Shown here in pieces: positions 13,101 to 18,973 of a stretch of DNA of 44,131 bases. Every line of letters begins with the position of its first letter. Position 1 is the stretch's first letter. The notes beneath the pieces are model-generated. The model was not told where the DNA came from and ran no database searches. It saw nothing but the letters and a program-made list of their open reading frames with translations. The DNA comes from Patescibacteria group bacterium (GTDB taxonomy: Bacteria; Patescibacteriota; Microgenomatia; Levybacterales; UBA12049), in the NCBI GenBank assembly GCA_023485865.1, contig JAMCZC010000035.1, positions 1 through 44,131 of the forward strand. The letters are read 5' to 3'. The translations under genes were made by a program, and so were the position numbers.

Positions 13101-15435
13101 TCAAAACTGCAAACTTAGCAGATTGGGTTGATTGTCCTCCAACTAATAAATCAACTGTGGAATTGGCGGGGAAAAGGGCTCCGGCACCCGCCCCGGAAGT
13201 AGGCTGAATCCAATAGTTTGTTCCCGCCGGACAGGTTCCCGTTCCCGTTACTATTCCTCCGGTTGTATTTACGCAGGCGTTGGTGAGGGTTTGTCCTTGA
13301 TTTGTGCCGACAGAGAAAATGCTGCCGCCGGCTATAGTTGTGTTTCCCGAACCATCCACAGTGAATTTGGCAGTTCCGCTTTGCGAAGCGCTAATTAACG
13401 GCCCTCCTCCGGTTTGATTCAGCGTCAAGGCTGATTGGCCGCTTGAGGTAGCCAAAACAGCAAATAAACCGTCAACTTCCACCGCTCCGACGGCACTAGA
13501 TATATTGTTACTGATTGATGTATTAACTAGTGGTTTGTCGAGAGCAATTTTTCCCGTTCCGTCGGGCGAAAGGGTAATATTTGAATTGCTTCCCGCGTTG
13601 GTTGTGAGAAGCACAGGCTGGCCGGAGATTGTAAATTGGCCTCCGCTTGCCTGGAAAGTCGGATTGGCGCTTCCGCCAATGGTTAAGTTTCCCGATGAGT
13701 CCAAGGCTAAAACGACATTGTTTGTTCCTGCACCGGATTGGGTTATTGGAGCTAGACCCTGTAACGTTTCCGAATTAGCCGCAAAAGCAACCGTTGCCAG
13801 CTGTTGCCTGGGCGTCATTTCGGGGGTGGTATTAACGCTAACGCCTAAGAATAAGGCGGAATTAGAGGCAAAAAGCCAGTTAGGGATTCCGCAGGGTCCG
13901 GTTGGGTTAGTTTGGTTAACCGGACACATTCCGGCGTTTCCCAGTAAAACCGAAAAAATTCCGTCCTGATCCGGGCTTACGCTGTCAACTTCCTGCCAAA
14001 ACAAAGCACTGCCTGTGGCCGGCGCCTGGGCATTATATATTGCAAACCTTAAGGCGCTGGGGGTAGAAATAGGATTATCCTGGTTATCCGTAAGTCTTCC
14101 CTGAAAAGATAAGATTCTGATTGGGGCGCTGGGCAAAGCGGCTAGAGCAGGATTACCGGTTGTTGGTTTTTGGAAAAATGACTGGTAGAAACCAAAGCCG
14201 ATAACAGCCATAAAGATAATCAAAATTGCAAAATGGAAGTAGTGGGTAATTGCATAGGAATGATACGTTTTGTACCATTTTGGACGTTTATATCGGAGCG
14301 TAAACCAGGCTTTCTTGTACCAGGGAAAGTATTTTGTTGAGATATCCAGGGGAGCATACATTGCCTTCGGCAAATTTCCAATTTCCAATTTCCAATTTCC
14401 AATTTTCGAACTTTTGATTTTTGATTTTTGATTTTTGATTTTGGCAAAGACCGGTTTTCCTTTGGCCAGCCAGGTCAGGTACGAAGCCTTGTCAAAAACT
14501 TTAGCAAAGGGGATGGTCAAGAGCTGATCAAAAGCAAAAATGCCTATCTCTGATAGTTTTTGAGCTAGTCTGAGAGGGGGAAAGCCCGAATATGACTCAT
14601 GATTTGAGACGGACACCTCGGAGGTGGCTTTAGACTCCTGCGAGGTGAATCTTTCGAGCTCTAGGCGGACATTTTTCCCAGTACTCCTATCCAAATCATA
14701 ATTCTTAATTCCTAATTCATAATTCTTTCCAAGGAGGCCTTCGGCCTGTGCCCAATTTAGGTATTTGCGTAAAGAGGAGAGCTTGCGGTTTACCGTTGCC
14801 GGGGAAAACCCCACTTCGCCAAGGCTTCGAGGGGCAAGTAGCCTTTGTTTGTATTCTTCCAATAATTGCGGGCTAATCGCATTCAAAACATTTCTTGAGC
14901 TTCCATTGTCTAGCCTCAAATCTAATACTTCCTCTGCCCAAGTTAGGAATTGTTTCAAGTCTATGAGATAGTTTTTTATAGTAAGATGCGAAGCGTTGTA
15001 GACATAGAGGTAGTTTTTAAAGTCCCGGATCTTATATGGGTCCGCTGATTGCTGATTGCTGATTGCTGATTGCTGAGCGAACGGATCGTGAGCGATATGT
15101 CCTTCCAGTTTTAAAAACTTAAAAAATTTGCGAAGAGAGGATAAGTGACGCTCGAGCGATCTCTCCGAGAGCGCAGATTTCTGATTTCTGATTTCTGATT
15201 TCTGATTTTTTTCTGCAATCTGTAATCCGTAATCATCAATCGCTTCGCGTTTGTATGCTTCGATTGTTCCAGTGGTTACAAGTTGGGGAGAAAAAGGCTT
15301 TTGGTAATGAGATTCATACCAACGAATGAAATGATTAATGTCAGATGTATAATTCTTGACAGTAGCCCTGGAAGCCGAATTGGGTGGAGCTAGCAAAAAT
15401 GTTTTGAATTGTTGTACAAAGTTATCGTTTGACAT
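4180..15435 (-). CDS. Giant membrane-anchored adhesin-like protein with two recombinase core-binding domains
   Basis: About 3751 residues. I chose the ATG at 15435 because AAGGA lies 6-7 nt upstream; the in-frame GTG at 15468 is less likely. Residues about 1-115 and 125-255 each look like the N-terminal SAM-like DNA-binding domain of tyrosine recombinases (VKNYTSDINHFIRW, LSSLRKFFKFL; then LTIKNYLIDLKQFL, LSSLRKYLNWA). No catalytic R-H-R-Y domain follows. Low-complexity linkers made of heptamer repeats lead to one membrane segment at about 400-425. The exterior begins with SFQGRLTDNQDNPI and continues with many GNVGIGTTSP-type repeats, two copies of a 457-residue glycine-rich unit (about 2106-2562 and 2570-3026), a region at about 3110 on (DFSEFFKN, GIVGVIARPGEG, SLLGQTPVVV) resembling Peptidase_G2/S74-type phage-spike chaperones, and a beta-rich end. 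Inferred: surface fibre. Confidence 0.8.
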   Translation of the reverse strand: MSNDNFVQQFKTFLLAPPNSASRATVKNYTSDINHFIRWYESHYQKPFSPQLVTTGTIEAYKREAIDDYGLQIAEKNQKSEIRNQKSALSERSLERHLSSLRKFFKFLKLEGHIAHDPFAQQSAISNQQSADPYKIRDFKNYLYVYNASHLTIKNYLIDLKQFLTWAEEVLDLRLDNGSSRNVLNAISPQLLEEYKQRLLAPRSLGEVGFSPATVNRKLSSLRKYLNWAQAEGLLGKNYELGIKNYDLDRSTGKNVRLELERFTSQESKATSEVSVSNHESYSGFPPLRLAQKLSEIGIFAFDQLLTIPFAKVFDKASYLTWLAKGKPVFAKIKNQKSKIKSSKIGNWKLEIGNLPKAMYAPLDISTKYFPWYKKAWFTLRYKRPKWYKTYHSYAITHYFHFAILIIFMAVIGFGFYQSFFQKPTTGNPALAALPSAPIRILSFQGRLTDNQDNPISTPSALRFAIYNAQAPATGSALFWQEVDSVSPDQDGIFSVLLGNAGMCPVNQTNPTGPCGIPNWLFASNSALFLGVSVNTTPEMTPRQQLATVAFAANSETLQGLAPITQSGAGTNNVVLALDSSGNLTIGGSANPTFQASGGQFTISGQPVLLTTNAGSNSNITLSPDGTGKIALDKPLVNTSISNNISSAVGAVEVDGLFAVLATSSGQSALTLNQTGGGPLISASQSGTAKFTVDGSGNTTIAGGSIFSVGTNQGQTLTNACVNTTGGIVTGTGTCPAGTNYWIQPTSGAGAGALFPANSTVDLLVGGQSTQSAKFAVLNVNSGTPVASVAGNFSLGSAAGTTRTIGATAMNALQIGDTNTGAVQINPNGSTGLYVNGSGNVGIGTTTPNNAIQVANLINFPNSNFGTSLGYQAGGGTGFYNSFVGYQAGYANSGNANTAIGMRALHYSSSSSNNTATGYYSLQNNTTGGGNTVNGAYAGTGVFGNSDISNNALFGYQAGTALITGGNNNTLLGYNAGLNITSGASNIMLGSGTNAPSATGSNQLNIGNTIYGNLSSGIIGISTTSPTAPLQINGAYGSNAALIVNNLNSGDIFTASASGTTRLTLSNGGNLNLIGGVYQSGGTNGISTSNACVNTTGGIVTGTGTCPAGTGTNWWNQLAGALSPVDTTNDLLLGSTATSSALFSFTGIKTGQTIASASGNLIVMPNNGWGGQAAIGYNNPGTATLAVNGNVGIGTTSPTALLDVAGAASVGGQLTFRSGTAQIQSTANQLLTLGGNTTGDIQFKPGNSSSSLYLSSTGSVGVGTTFPLTTLDIRGNSGTLAVASISGKTSFASLVVNNDGVGDLFTASASGWTRFRIAGSGAITSATYTTGGGVIYTTSNGLFSQTTAGASNECLKSTGGSAPTWGTCGSGGDSFWGQTNGLLYPGNSTVDLAIGGVASTSAKFLFANVNSGTPTLKIFDSTKTYSLNLSHDGTNGNIISTTGTVNIGQGGGTLYVQTDIQNDSTNNLGAVQITDRLNVLPAATSNINSNAALIVNNPGTGDILTASASGVPKFTIGNTGAITSGLYTNAGGILYTATSGLIGQTAIGTSAQCLTGGTTPSFSSSCLFSDPYWNQQNGALFPNNSTVDLLIGGQSTTSAKFALVNIAGTRGTQTASLSGSLVLDSSTASIQTTNNQLLTIGGNTTGNITISPLNGGAGSLLTVNAITTTLSGTTTLTASSLGTIDAAAALSLDSTTLILGNGSAATIQTTTGGLTLDSGSNTLTIAASDTILTASGIATVSLGTSATINAGATALNLQQDGAIDVNIAGGSSATGCTISNSTGNLTCSGNIASTQTSGVQGWWQRSLGALSPTNITDDFLLGGTATSTAQFSVSNIAKNQAVASLSGQFIVMPNNGWGGQVGIGTTSPLNKLQVYGTLKVGGDASQAVGIIALGDDLSTTANVGIFRGTSAGASGGGNVLLVGGYSGFGITTGNAALGSQGAPKFYVDTSGNVGIGTGAPTAPLHINTGYANNAALIVNNLNSGNLIAASASGTTQFYLTNAGSAYARSFYDLDNPAYFLDPAATATAGAFFGSVGIGTATPNNKLDVKGNIVATGYFAGESSANLTTIQATGTTTGDGNNGSIYFADSSSVERARVDTSQQTINNGTGADGNILISGTVNINTTNVIASRSCVDGGDAVNYSVSSLTSTTAVLSSTPSSGCLAVGDEVLLINLQGTSSNTVNVGNYETLKIQSISTNTITFTTSKKNYYGDGAANDTNIGTLTTNQRVMLQRIPNYNNVTVLPGGTLTASGWSNPKGGVLFFRAAGSVDNRGTISMSGNGYTGGAGGTSNIVNGTGGESFDGAGSAGTTGAAGLNRGGGAGGISGGTGAGGSGGGGFGGGGGGGGGSGYASSSPAAGGAGGGTNVCAGGGGGGAGTINSNGGAGGAACNAGAIGTGGGAGGLAGSGATGGGTGAAGTTAGGGGGGGLYGRADLSILNLGSGSGGSGYNGTVPISGSSGVSGGGIIYIGASSLYSSAGKITSNGSAGATGVSGGTGSGGGAGGSIYLNTGTAILGTVNANGGGGGAGSGTNYAGGGGGDGGTGRIHITANSINGTSNPVADTTILTPLTSGTGADGNILISGTVNINTTNVIASRSCVDGGDAVNYSVSSLTSTTAVLSSTPSSGCLAVGDEVLLINLQGTSSNTVNVGNYETLKIQSISTNTITFTTSKKNYYGDGAANDTNIGTLTTNQRVMLQRIPNYNNVTVLPGGTLTASGWSNPKGGVLFFRAAGSVDNRGTISMSGNGYTGGAGGTSNIVNGTGGESFDGAGSAGTTGAAGLNRGGGAGGISGGTGAGGSGGGGFGGGGGGGGGSGYASSSPAAGGAGGGTNVCAGGGGGGAGTINSNGGAGGAACNAGAIGTGGGAGGLAGSGATGGGTGAAGTTAGGGGGGGLYGRADLSILNLGSGSGGSGYNGTVPISGSSGVSGGGIIYIGASSLYSSAGKITSNGSAGATGVSGGTGSGGGAGGSIYLNTGTAILGTVNANGGGGGAGSGTNYAGGGGGDGGTGRIHITANSINGTSNPVADTTGSAIGSSGSINGTLYSGNATIYNTLQLYGNGSMLQLYDYGTTTPTRPNNGDLALGNVGSGATQGRLFIQSGGTNFYFSSAGTGDFSEFFKNSDPTLTTGQVVSVDSSTSRAVIKTTKAYDNGIVGVIARPGEGTQNNNNQDGTRENDPNYKNVSLLGQTPVVVSNINGDIHTGDKLTSSNIPGVAMKATQPGFIVGTALEAFTCSNSNEPGSSASNSANFGLVSPALCQGSIQAYIKAGYYDPTPAILTDVLGIKNYVVRLGNSVEGTAYSSIATVTDTAGNVVNRAEVLAGAVIGNLQAGVINAQEITTNSLTTLTANIQNLTSNNIVSPIAQIDTVHTNLISPITNDSAIALKFENNKLSILNGNSASTSAVSSFDNQGNATFSGKLTSDNLQVTNDASIAGTLRAGKILASEIEGLPISTSSSIFVTNNYYASTSSDLASSSALTNPYTLAANSYIDIASYSGLLANVDNLNAQTATFTQGLMSFGPSSFSDVSVVGQLSIDGNLILASNSINVLGSDLNLQPLRQGGLSIMAGLFYIDTNGNLKVGGNAEFAKDVKVGGVLSTNIISPIPGSDLALNLGSNEPGSSASNSQFRVNNSSNSAILTINQSGDLTASGTATFGKLNLNLVSPAFALSNTEVVATGSAGVVTLKAYRTEITVDNNLVTSKSLIYITPVGQTLGQNLYLLRQVPNDPLNGTTGSFTVGINAPVPTDVKFNFLIIN
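6356..9117 (-). repeat. Exact 1370-bp direct duplication inside the giant gene
   Basis: Positions 6356-7725 and 7748-9117 read as the same sequence, offset by 1392 bp. The first mismatches are at 6355/7747 and 7726/9118, and a 22-bp spacer (7726-7747) separates the copies. The offset is 464 codons, so the frame is kept. Each copy encodes a run from GTGADGNILISG through a glycine-rich stretch to NPVADTT. I compared the copies line by line and saw no difference. Identity over this length implies a very recent duplication, gene conversion, or an assembly error. Confidence 0.85.
14372..14443 (-). repeat. Two heptamer tracts inside the giant gene
   Basis: Read on the coding strand, ATCAAAA repeats (14411-14443) encode IKNQKSKIKSSK and AATTGGA repeats (14372-14405) encode KIGNWKLEIGN, just before the membrane segment. 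More heptamer tracts lie at 14691-14730 (GAATTAN), 15044-15077 (AATCAGC) and 15174-15215 (AATCAGA), each between the folded N-terminal domains. Confidence 0.75.
14809..14834. repeat. GC-rich palindrome inside the giant gene
   Basis: CCCC ... GGGG around ACTTCGCCAAGGCTTCGA, nearly the same as 25350-25376 in leuS. On the coding strand it encodes LAPRSLGEVGF, inside the second core-binding domain. Confidence 0.6.
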
Positions 15436-16069
15436 ATTTATTCCTTCGTTCCAGCCTTCTCTTCCCACCTAAGCTTCCCATTCGCATTCTGGTACTATTC
15501 GTACGCTGCTCTTGGAGCGCTTTTTGGCGGGCAAGAAATAAGCTTTCCGAATAACCGCCGTCTTTAATAAAAGCGTTTTCCAAAGAGGCGAGCTGTTTAT
15601 CCAAAAGATAAGTCGCCTGGTAAATTAGGCAGATTAAGCAGTTGGCAAAATCTTCCGGGGAAGTCAAATAGGACTTATAGGTCTCATAAGACTTATCGGA
15701 CCTATAGGCTAAAGCCCGGACAGCTTTGGCTTTTGGGGAATCTTTTTCCCACAGAGGAAGTTCTCTTTGGCGCAGGAAATCCTGGTAATCAAGAAGTAAT
15801 TCTTCCAAAGAAGCCCTAGCTACGCCTATAAGTTTTATTTCGGTTTTTTTAGACACGGCTGAAGCAAGCGAACCTTCAGCTATATTCTGTCTGCCCGAAC
15901 GGGCAGCTTGGATCATTTGGTCGTTCATCCGATAGGACCTATTAGACGCATAAGTCAGATAGGTCTTACAAAATTCAACTGTTAGGTCGTAAATAAGGGT
16001 AGTAGTCTGATAAGATTTAAGATTTTTGTATCCTCCGTAGGTTTTTTTGTTAAGCAGTTCTTGGTTCAT
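15422..16069 (-). CDS. Four-helix-bundle (S23 / rRNA intervening-sequence type) protein
   Basis: 215 residues. The core IYDLTVEFCKTYL ... QMIQAARSGRQNIAEG ... KLIGVARASLEELLLDYQDFL is the signature of the S23/four-helix-bundle family, whose founding members are encoded in hairpin intervening sequences of 23S rRNA genes. Biochemical function is unknown. The gene ends inside the start of the giant adhesin gene (14-bp overlap with the 15435 start), so the two are probably cotranscribed. Two internal stretches (about residues 41-47 YASNRSY and 125-137 SDKSYETYKSYL) are built from GACCTAT/ATAGGTC inverted repeats and look inserted. The C-terminal tail is basic (RNKYVKR). The protein is a paralogue of the one at 39117-39671. 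Confidence 0.8.
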   Translation of the reverse strand: MNQELLNKKTYGGYKNLKSYQTTTLIYDLTVEFCKTYLTYASNRSYRMNDQMIQAARSGRQNIAEGSLASAVSKKTEIKLIGVARASLEELLLDYQDFLRQRELPLWEKDSPKAKAVRALAYRSDKSYETYKSYLTSPEDFANCLICLIYQATYLLDKQLASLENAFIKDGGYSESLFLARQKALQEQRTNSTRMRMGSLGGKRRLERRNKYVKR

Positions 16070-16708
16070 GAATTAATTTGCGAAACTTCCCGAGCAGAAA
16101 TCTGTGAAAATATTGACTTAGCTTCGAGATTATACGGATTATACGGATTATCTGAAAGTTTTAAGTCATTTAACATACACTATTAGAATAAAGAAATTTG
16201 AAATTAGTTGTCAAGGCCTTATAGTATTCATCAATGATACGTTTTGATAGTATATGATATATCACAAAAACAATTGAGTGTTGTGTGAAAATGATATTTC
16301 GTTTTACGCTTGTGAAAATAATTTATGCCTATAAAATTAATAAGATAAATATATACATAATATATCAATAAGTATCGTACATCCTATAATCTCCCTTGTG
16401 TACTTGTGATGTATTAATTGCAAATATGCAAATGACGAATAAGCAAATGAATGCATTAATACATTAAATTATTTAATTATTCATTTGAGATTTGCTTATT
16501 TGCTTATTTTTGCATTCCCGTTTTGGCGGTAAGTTATTCTAAGTGATAAGGTTTTTAAAGTTGTATTTTGGATTGATATGATAGGAAAAATAGAATTTTT
16601 GAAATTGGAGCTTGGAATTCTTGAAGTTAGAAGTTGGATATCTTTGATCTTGAAACTTTGAAATCAAGAAATCTTGAAATCATGATATCAAAATAATCAA
16701 AATCGAGG
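16070..16708. other. 639-bp repeat-rich spacer between divergent genes
   Basis: No convincing gene. It holds a short tandem repeat (GATTATACG, near 16128-16152), AT-rich promoter-like DNA, one hairpin element (16421-16514), and near 16600-16690 a run of degenerate 7-8-mers of the type TCTTGAAA. Promoters for the two divergent flanking genes must lie here, but I cannot place them with confidence. Confidence 0.6.
16421..16514. repeat. Hairpin element A1 (AT-rich dispersed palindrome)
   Basis: The left arm (CAAATATGCAAATGACGAAT onward) and the right arm (ending TTTGCTTATTTGCTTATT) are complementary imperfectly, with a TTAAAT-rich centre. This is a stand-alone intergenic copy of the family seen about ten times in the window. 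Confidence 0.75.
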
Positions 16709-16799
16709 ATGTCAAAAATATCCAACGTCAAGTATTCCAACTTTTGCTTGCAATTTAAGGCTCGGGTAAGCATAATTAGTTTAGACCTTAAGCCAATTT

Positions 16800-16920
16800 C
16801 AAATATGCAAATGACGAATAAGCAAATGAATATAAAAATATTTAAATCAAAAAATCAAATTAATAAATTTATGAATTCAAACATTCATTTAAAATTTGCA
16901 TATTTGCATATTTGCATATT
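16800..16920. repeat. Hairpin element A2 overlapping a gene start
   Basis: Left arm AAATATGCAAATGACGAATA and right arm TTTGCATATTTGCATATT. The whole element lies inside the open reading frame of the next secreted protein, and its right arm encodes the first part of the signal peptide (KFAYLHICI). Confidence 0.75.
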
Positions 16921-17752
16921 ATTTCTGCTTATTTTTGCATTTGCCGCGCCTTCGGCGTTTGCTGCCTTCAAAATCCCGGTCCAGGCTCAGGTAGGGAAAT
17001 TCTATTTAAACCTTTCAGGCTATATTTCTCCTTACGCTTCGGTTGTTTTAACAATTGACGGATTATTTGTAAGAGCAACGGTTGCCGACGCAGGAGGCAA
17101 TTTTTCCATATCGGGGGTTTTAATTAAGGAAGGCTTTTCTAAATTTTGCCTTGAAGCCGTTGACTTCAAAAGACTCGGAGATTCCTTTACCTGTTTTACT
17201 GTTCCTCCTGCAAAAGGCGACGTAACCATGACGGGAATATTTCTCCCGCCAACGCTTGGTCTTTCTAAAAACGTAATAGCCGAGGGAGGGGAGACTTTGG
17301 CCTTCGGTTACACGATGCCGGGTGCGGAAGTCACACTATACCTAAGTAACGGCCAAAAATTAACGACAACAGCAGATAGCACGGGTTATTACATTTTTAA
17401 CATTAAGAATCTCAAGGCCGGGAAATATAACTTATACGCAAGGGCCTTCTACAACCATAAAGAATCCCTTGCGCCGACAAAGACGCTGGAGCTTCGGGCA
17501 TTGTCGTGGTGGGAGCAAATAATTGCCTTTATAAAGAGCATTATTAATAAGATAATTAAGTTTTTCAGCTCGTGGGCCTTAGGACCGCTTTGGCTTGCCC
17601 TGCCAATCCTTATCCTCATTATTATACTTATTTTAAAGCTCTGGCCGGAGAAGTTTACGTTTATATACCAGTCGCGCCTTATAATCTTCTTTACAAGGGC
17701 ATTCAGGAAGCCCAGGAAGCCCCTTCACCATAGCTGGTGGCTCGGGTACTAA
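16826..17752 (+). CDS. Secreted, C-terminally anchored Ig-like domain protein
   Basis: About 308 residues from ATG 16826; the frame is open back to 16709, and ATG 16871 is also possible. I prefer 16826 because the leader IFKSKNQINKF parallels the leaders of the two DUF916-like proteins. A signal peptide (FAYLHICILFLLIFAFAAPSAFA) is followed by two beta-sandwich repeats with the pattern ISPYASVVLTIDG and MPGAEVTLYLSNGQ, like carboxypeptidase-regulatory or Ig-like folds. Then come an amphipathic stretch (WWEQIIAFIKSIINKIIKFF), one membrane segment (LALPILILIIILIL) and a basic tail, so the protein is likely anchored with its bulk outside. Function unknown. It is divergent from the adhesin operon. 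Confidence 0.65.
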   Translation: MNIKIFKSKNQINKFMNSNIHLKFAYLHICILFLLIFAFAAPSAFAAFKIPVQAQVGKFYLNLSGYISPYASVVLTIDGLFVRATVADAGGNFSISGVLIKEGFSKFCLEAVDFKRLGDSFTCFTVPPAKGDVTMTGIFLPPTLGLSKNVIAEGGETLAFGYTMPGAEVTLYLSNGQKLTTTADSTGYYIFNIKNLKAGKYNLYARAFYNHKESLAPTKTLELRALSWWEQIIAFIKSIINKIIKFFSSWALGPLWLALPILILIIILILKLWPEKFTFIYQSRLIIFFTRAFRKPRKPLHHSWWLGY

Positions 17753-17755
17753 TGA

Positions 17756-17857
17756 TAAATATGCAAATATGCAAATTTCAAATGAATGAATTAATCATTA
17801 AATCATTTAAATATTCATTTGCTTATTAGTCATTTGTAATATTTGCTTATTTTAAGA
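17756..17857. repeat. Hairpin element A3 between convergent genes
   Basis: Arms AAATATGCAAATATGCAAAT and ATTCATTTGCTTATT / ATTTGCTTATTTT around a TTAATCATTAAATCATTTAA centre. It fills the gap between two convergent gene ends, so a terminator role is possible. Confidence 0.7.
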
Positions 17858-17861
17858 AGGT

Positions 17862-18917
17862 TTATTTAGCTTCGGGGGTTTCGGGAGCCTCCGTCTTCTT
17901 TTCTGAAGGTTTTACATCAGATTTCTTTCCAAACGAGGGTTTTTTGAAGCCGTTTTTTCTGTAATACATGCTTCCCAGAATCAAGGCTATAATTACAAGG
18001 ATTACAATGACTGCGATTTTCCAGGGGAAAACCCAGAAATAAACGGCTGACGCTAAGGGAAGGTTGTTATTTACTCCATAACTTGCCAGAAGCTCCGCTT
18101 TAAAGCGGCCAATCATCAGTTTTCCTCCAAACTGATTTTCATAGTCTCTGGCTGCTTGAGGGAAGATATTGTTTTCTTTAAGCGGCAGAATCGCTTTTCG
18201 CCCAAGCATATCCGATACGGTTATGTATCCTTGCGGCCTGATGTGCAAGTCTCCGAAGTTTTTTATTTGGGTTAATATCTTTACCGGTCCGTATTCCTGG
18301 AAACCGTTGGCAAAGAATTTGGTAACAGTTGCGCTTTCTTTAATGGGGCCCTTTACCGTAATATAAAAGAGCGAACCTGCTTGCGTAACCACCGTGGCTC
18401 CCGTGCCTCCAACGTTAACATTTGTCGCAGGAGTGTATAAAACGGCGGCATAATGACCCCCGGGCCTTGCGTTTTTAGGCACCTGGATAAAATAATTCAA
18501 CTCTTGTCTTGCGCGCGATTTTATTGTAAACGTATCGGGCGTTACGCCTAGCCAGGCAGCGGCAGAATATTTATTTGAGAGGCTATTGTTGGGAAGGAAA
18601 ACCGGTGTTCCGATAGTGTCTTCTACTATAAAGTCTTTTACAGCAGTTGTAAAAGTTAAATCATGGTCGGTATCGTTAATTACTTTTAAAGTCCCTTCGG
18701 CTGTTTGGCCCGGATCAAGCTTTTGGGAGACGGTAGGGGGACTTATGGTATAAGTTCTGAACGTTTCCTGGGCCCTTGCCCTTTGGGCAAGAATGACACC
18801 AATAAGCAAATAAGCAAATAAGCAAGCAGATAATAACCCAATACGCAAATATGCAAATGACAAATGAATGTTTAAATGTCTGAATGAATTAATTTGGTAA
18901 TTTTTTGATTTAATCAT
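17862..18917 (-). CDS. DUF916-like (WxL-interacting-protein-like) anchored surface protein
   Basis: 351 residues. A long n-region (MIKSKNYQINSF) and a hydrophobic signal core (FAYLRIGLLSACLFAYLLIG) end at a likely cleavage near ARAQ. Residues about 50-190 (TYTISPPTVSQKLDPGQTAE, VKDFIVED, YFIQVPKNARPGGHYAAVLY) follow the pattern of the DUF916/WxLIP peptidoglycan-binding beta-sandwich, and a second beta domain follows. Near residue 290 a membrane segment (IAVIVILVIIALILGSMYY) leads to a Lys/Glu-rich cytoplasmic tail. It lies just downstream of a coat-like secreted protein in the same strand and order as a second such pair at 22542-24405. Inferred role: anchor for the partner surface protein. 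Confidence 0.7.
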   Translation of the reverse strand: MIKSKNYQINSFRHLNIHLSFAYLRIGLLSACLFAYLLIGVILAQRARAQETFRTYTISPPTVSQKLDPGQTAEGTLKVINDTDHDLTFTTAVKDFIVEDTIGTPVFLPNNSLSNKYSAAAWLGVTPDTFTIKSRARQELNYFIQVPKNARPGGHYAAVLYTPATNVNVGGTGATVVTQAGSLFYITVKGPIKESATVTKFFANGFQEYGPVKILTQIKNFGDLHIRPQGYITVSDMLGRKAILPLKENNIFPQAARDYENQFGGKLMIGRFKAELLASYGVNNNLPLASAVYFWVFPWKIAVIVILVIIALILGSMYYRKNGFKKPSFGKKSDVKPSEKKTEAPETPEAK

Positions 18918-18960
18918 TTATAAATTTATTTGCATATTCGTCATTTGCATATTTGAAATT
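18800..18960. repeat. Hairpin element A4, encoding a start codon and signal peptide
   Basis: The 86 bp at 18853-18938 read identically to 23527-23612 in element A5. On the minus strand it supplies the ATG at 18917 and the octamer run encoding FAYL-type hydrophobics. A 7-bp GC palindrome (CTTGCCC-ttt-GGGCAAG, 18775-18791) follows at the presumed cleavage site. Confidence 0.8.
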
Positions 18961-18973
18961 CTTTCTAGCCTTG

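Noticed and set aside
142-14971. Many plus-strand frames of 60-180 codons opposite the two giant genes
   Set aside because: They are rich in V/P/L antisense of Ser/Thr/Gly repeat codons, have no family features, and lie wholly inside well-supported minus-strand genes.
15044-15215. Regular short repeats that could suggest a CRISPR array
   Set aside because: The units are 7 bp with no spacers, lie inside a reading frame, and no cas gene is present.
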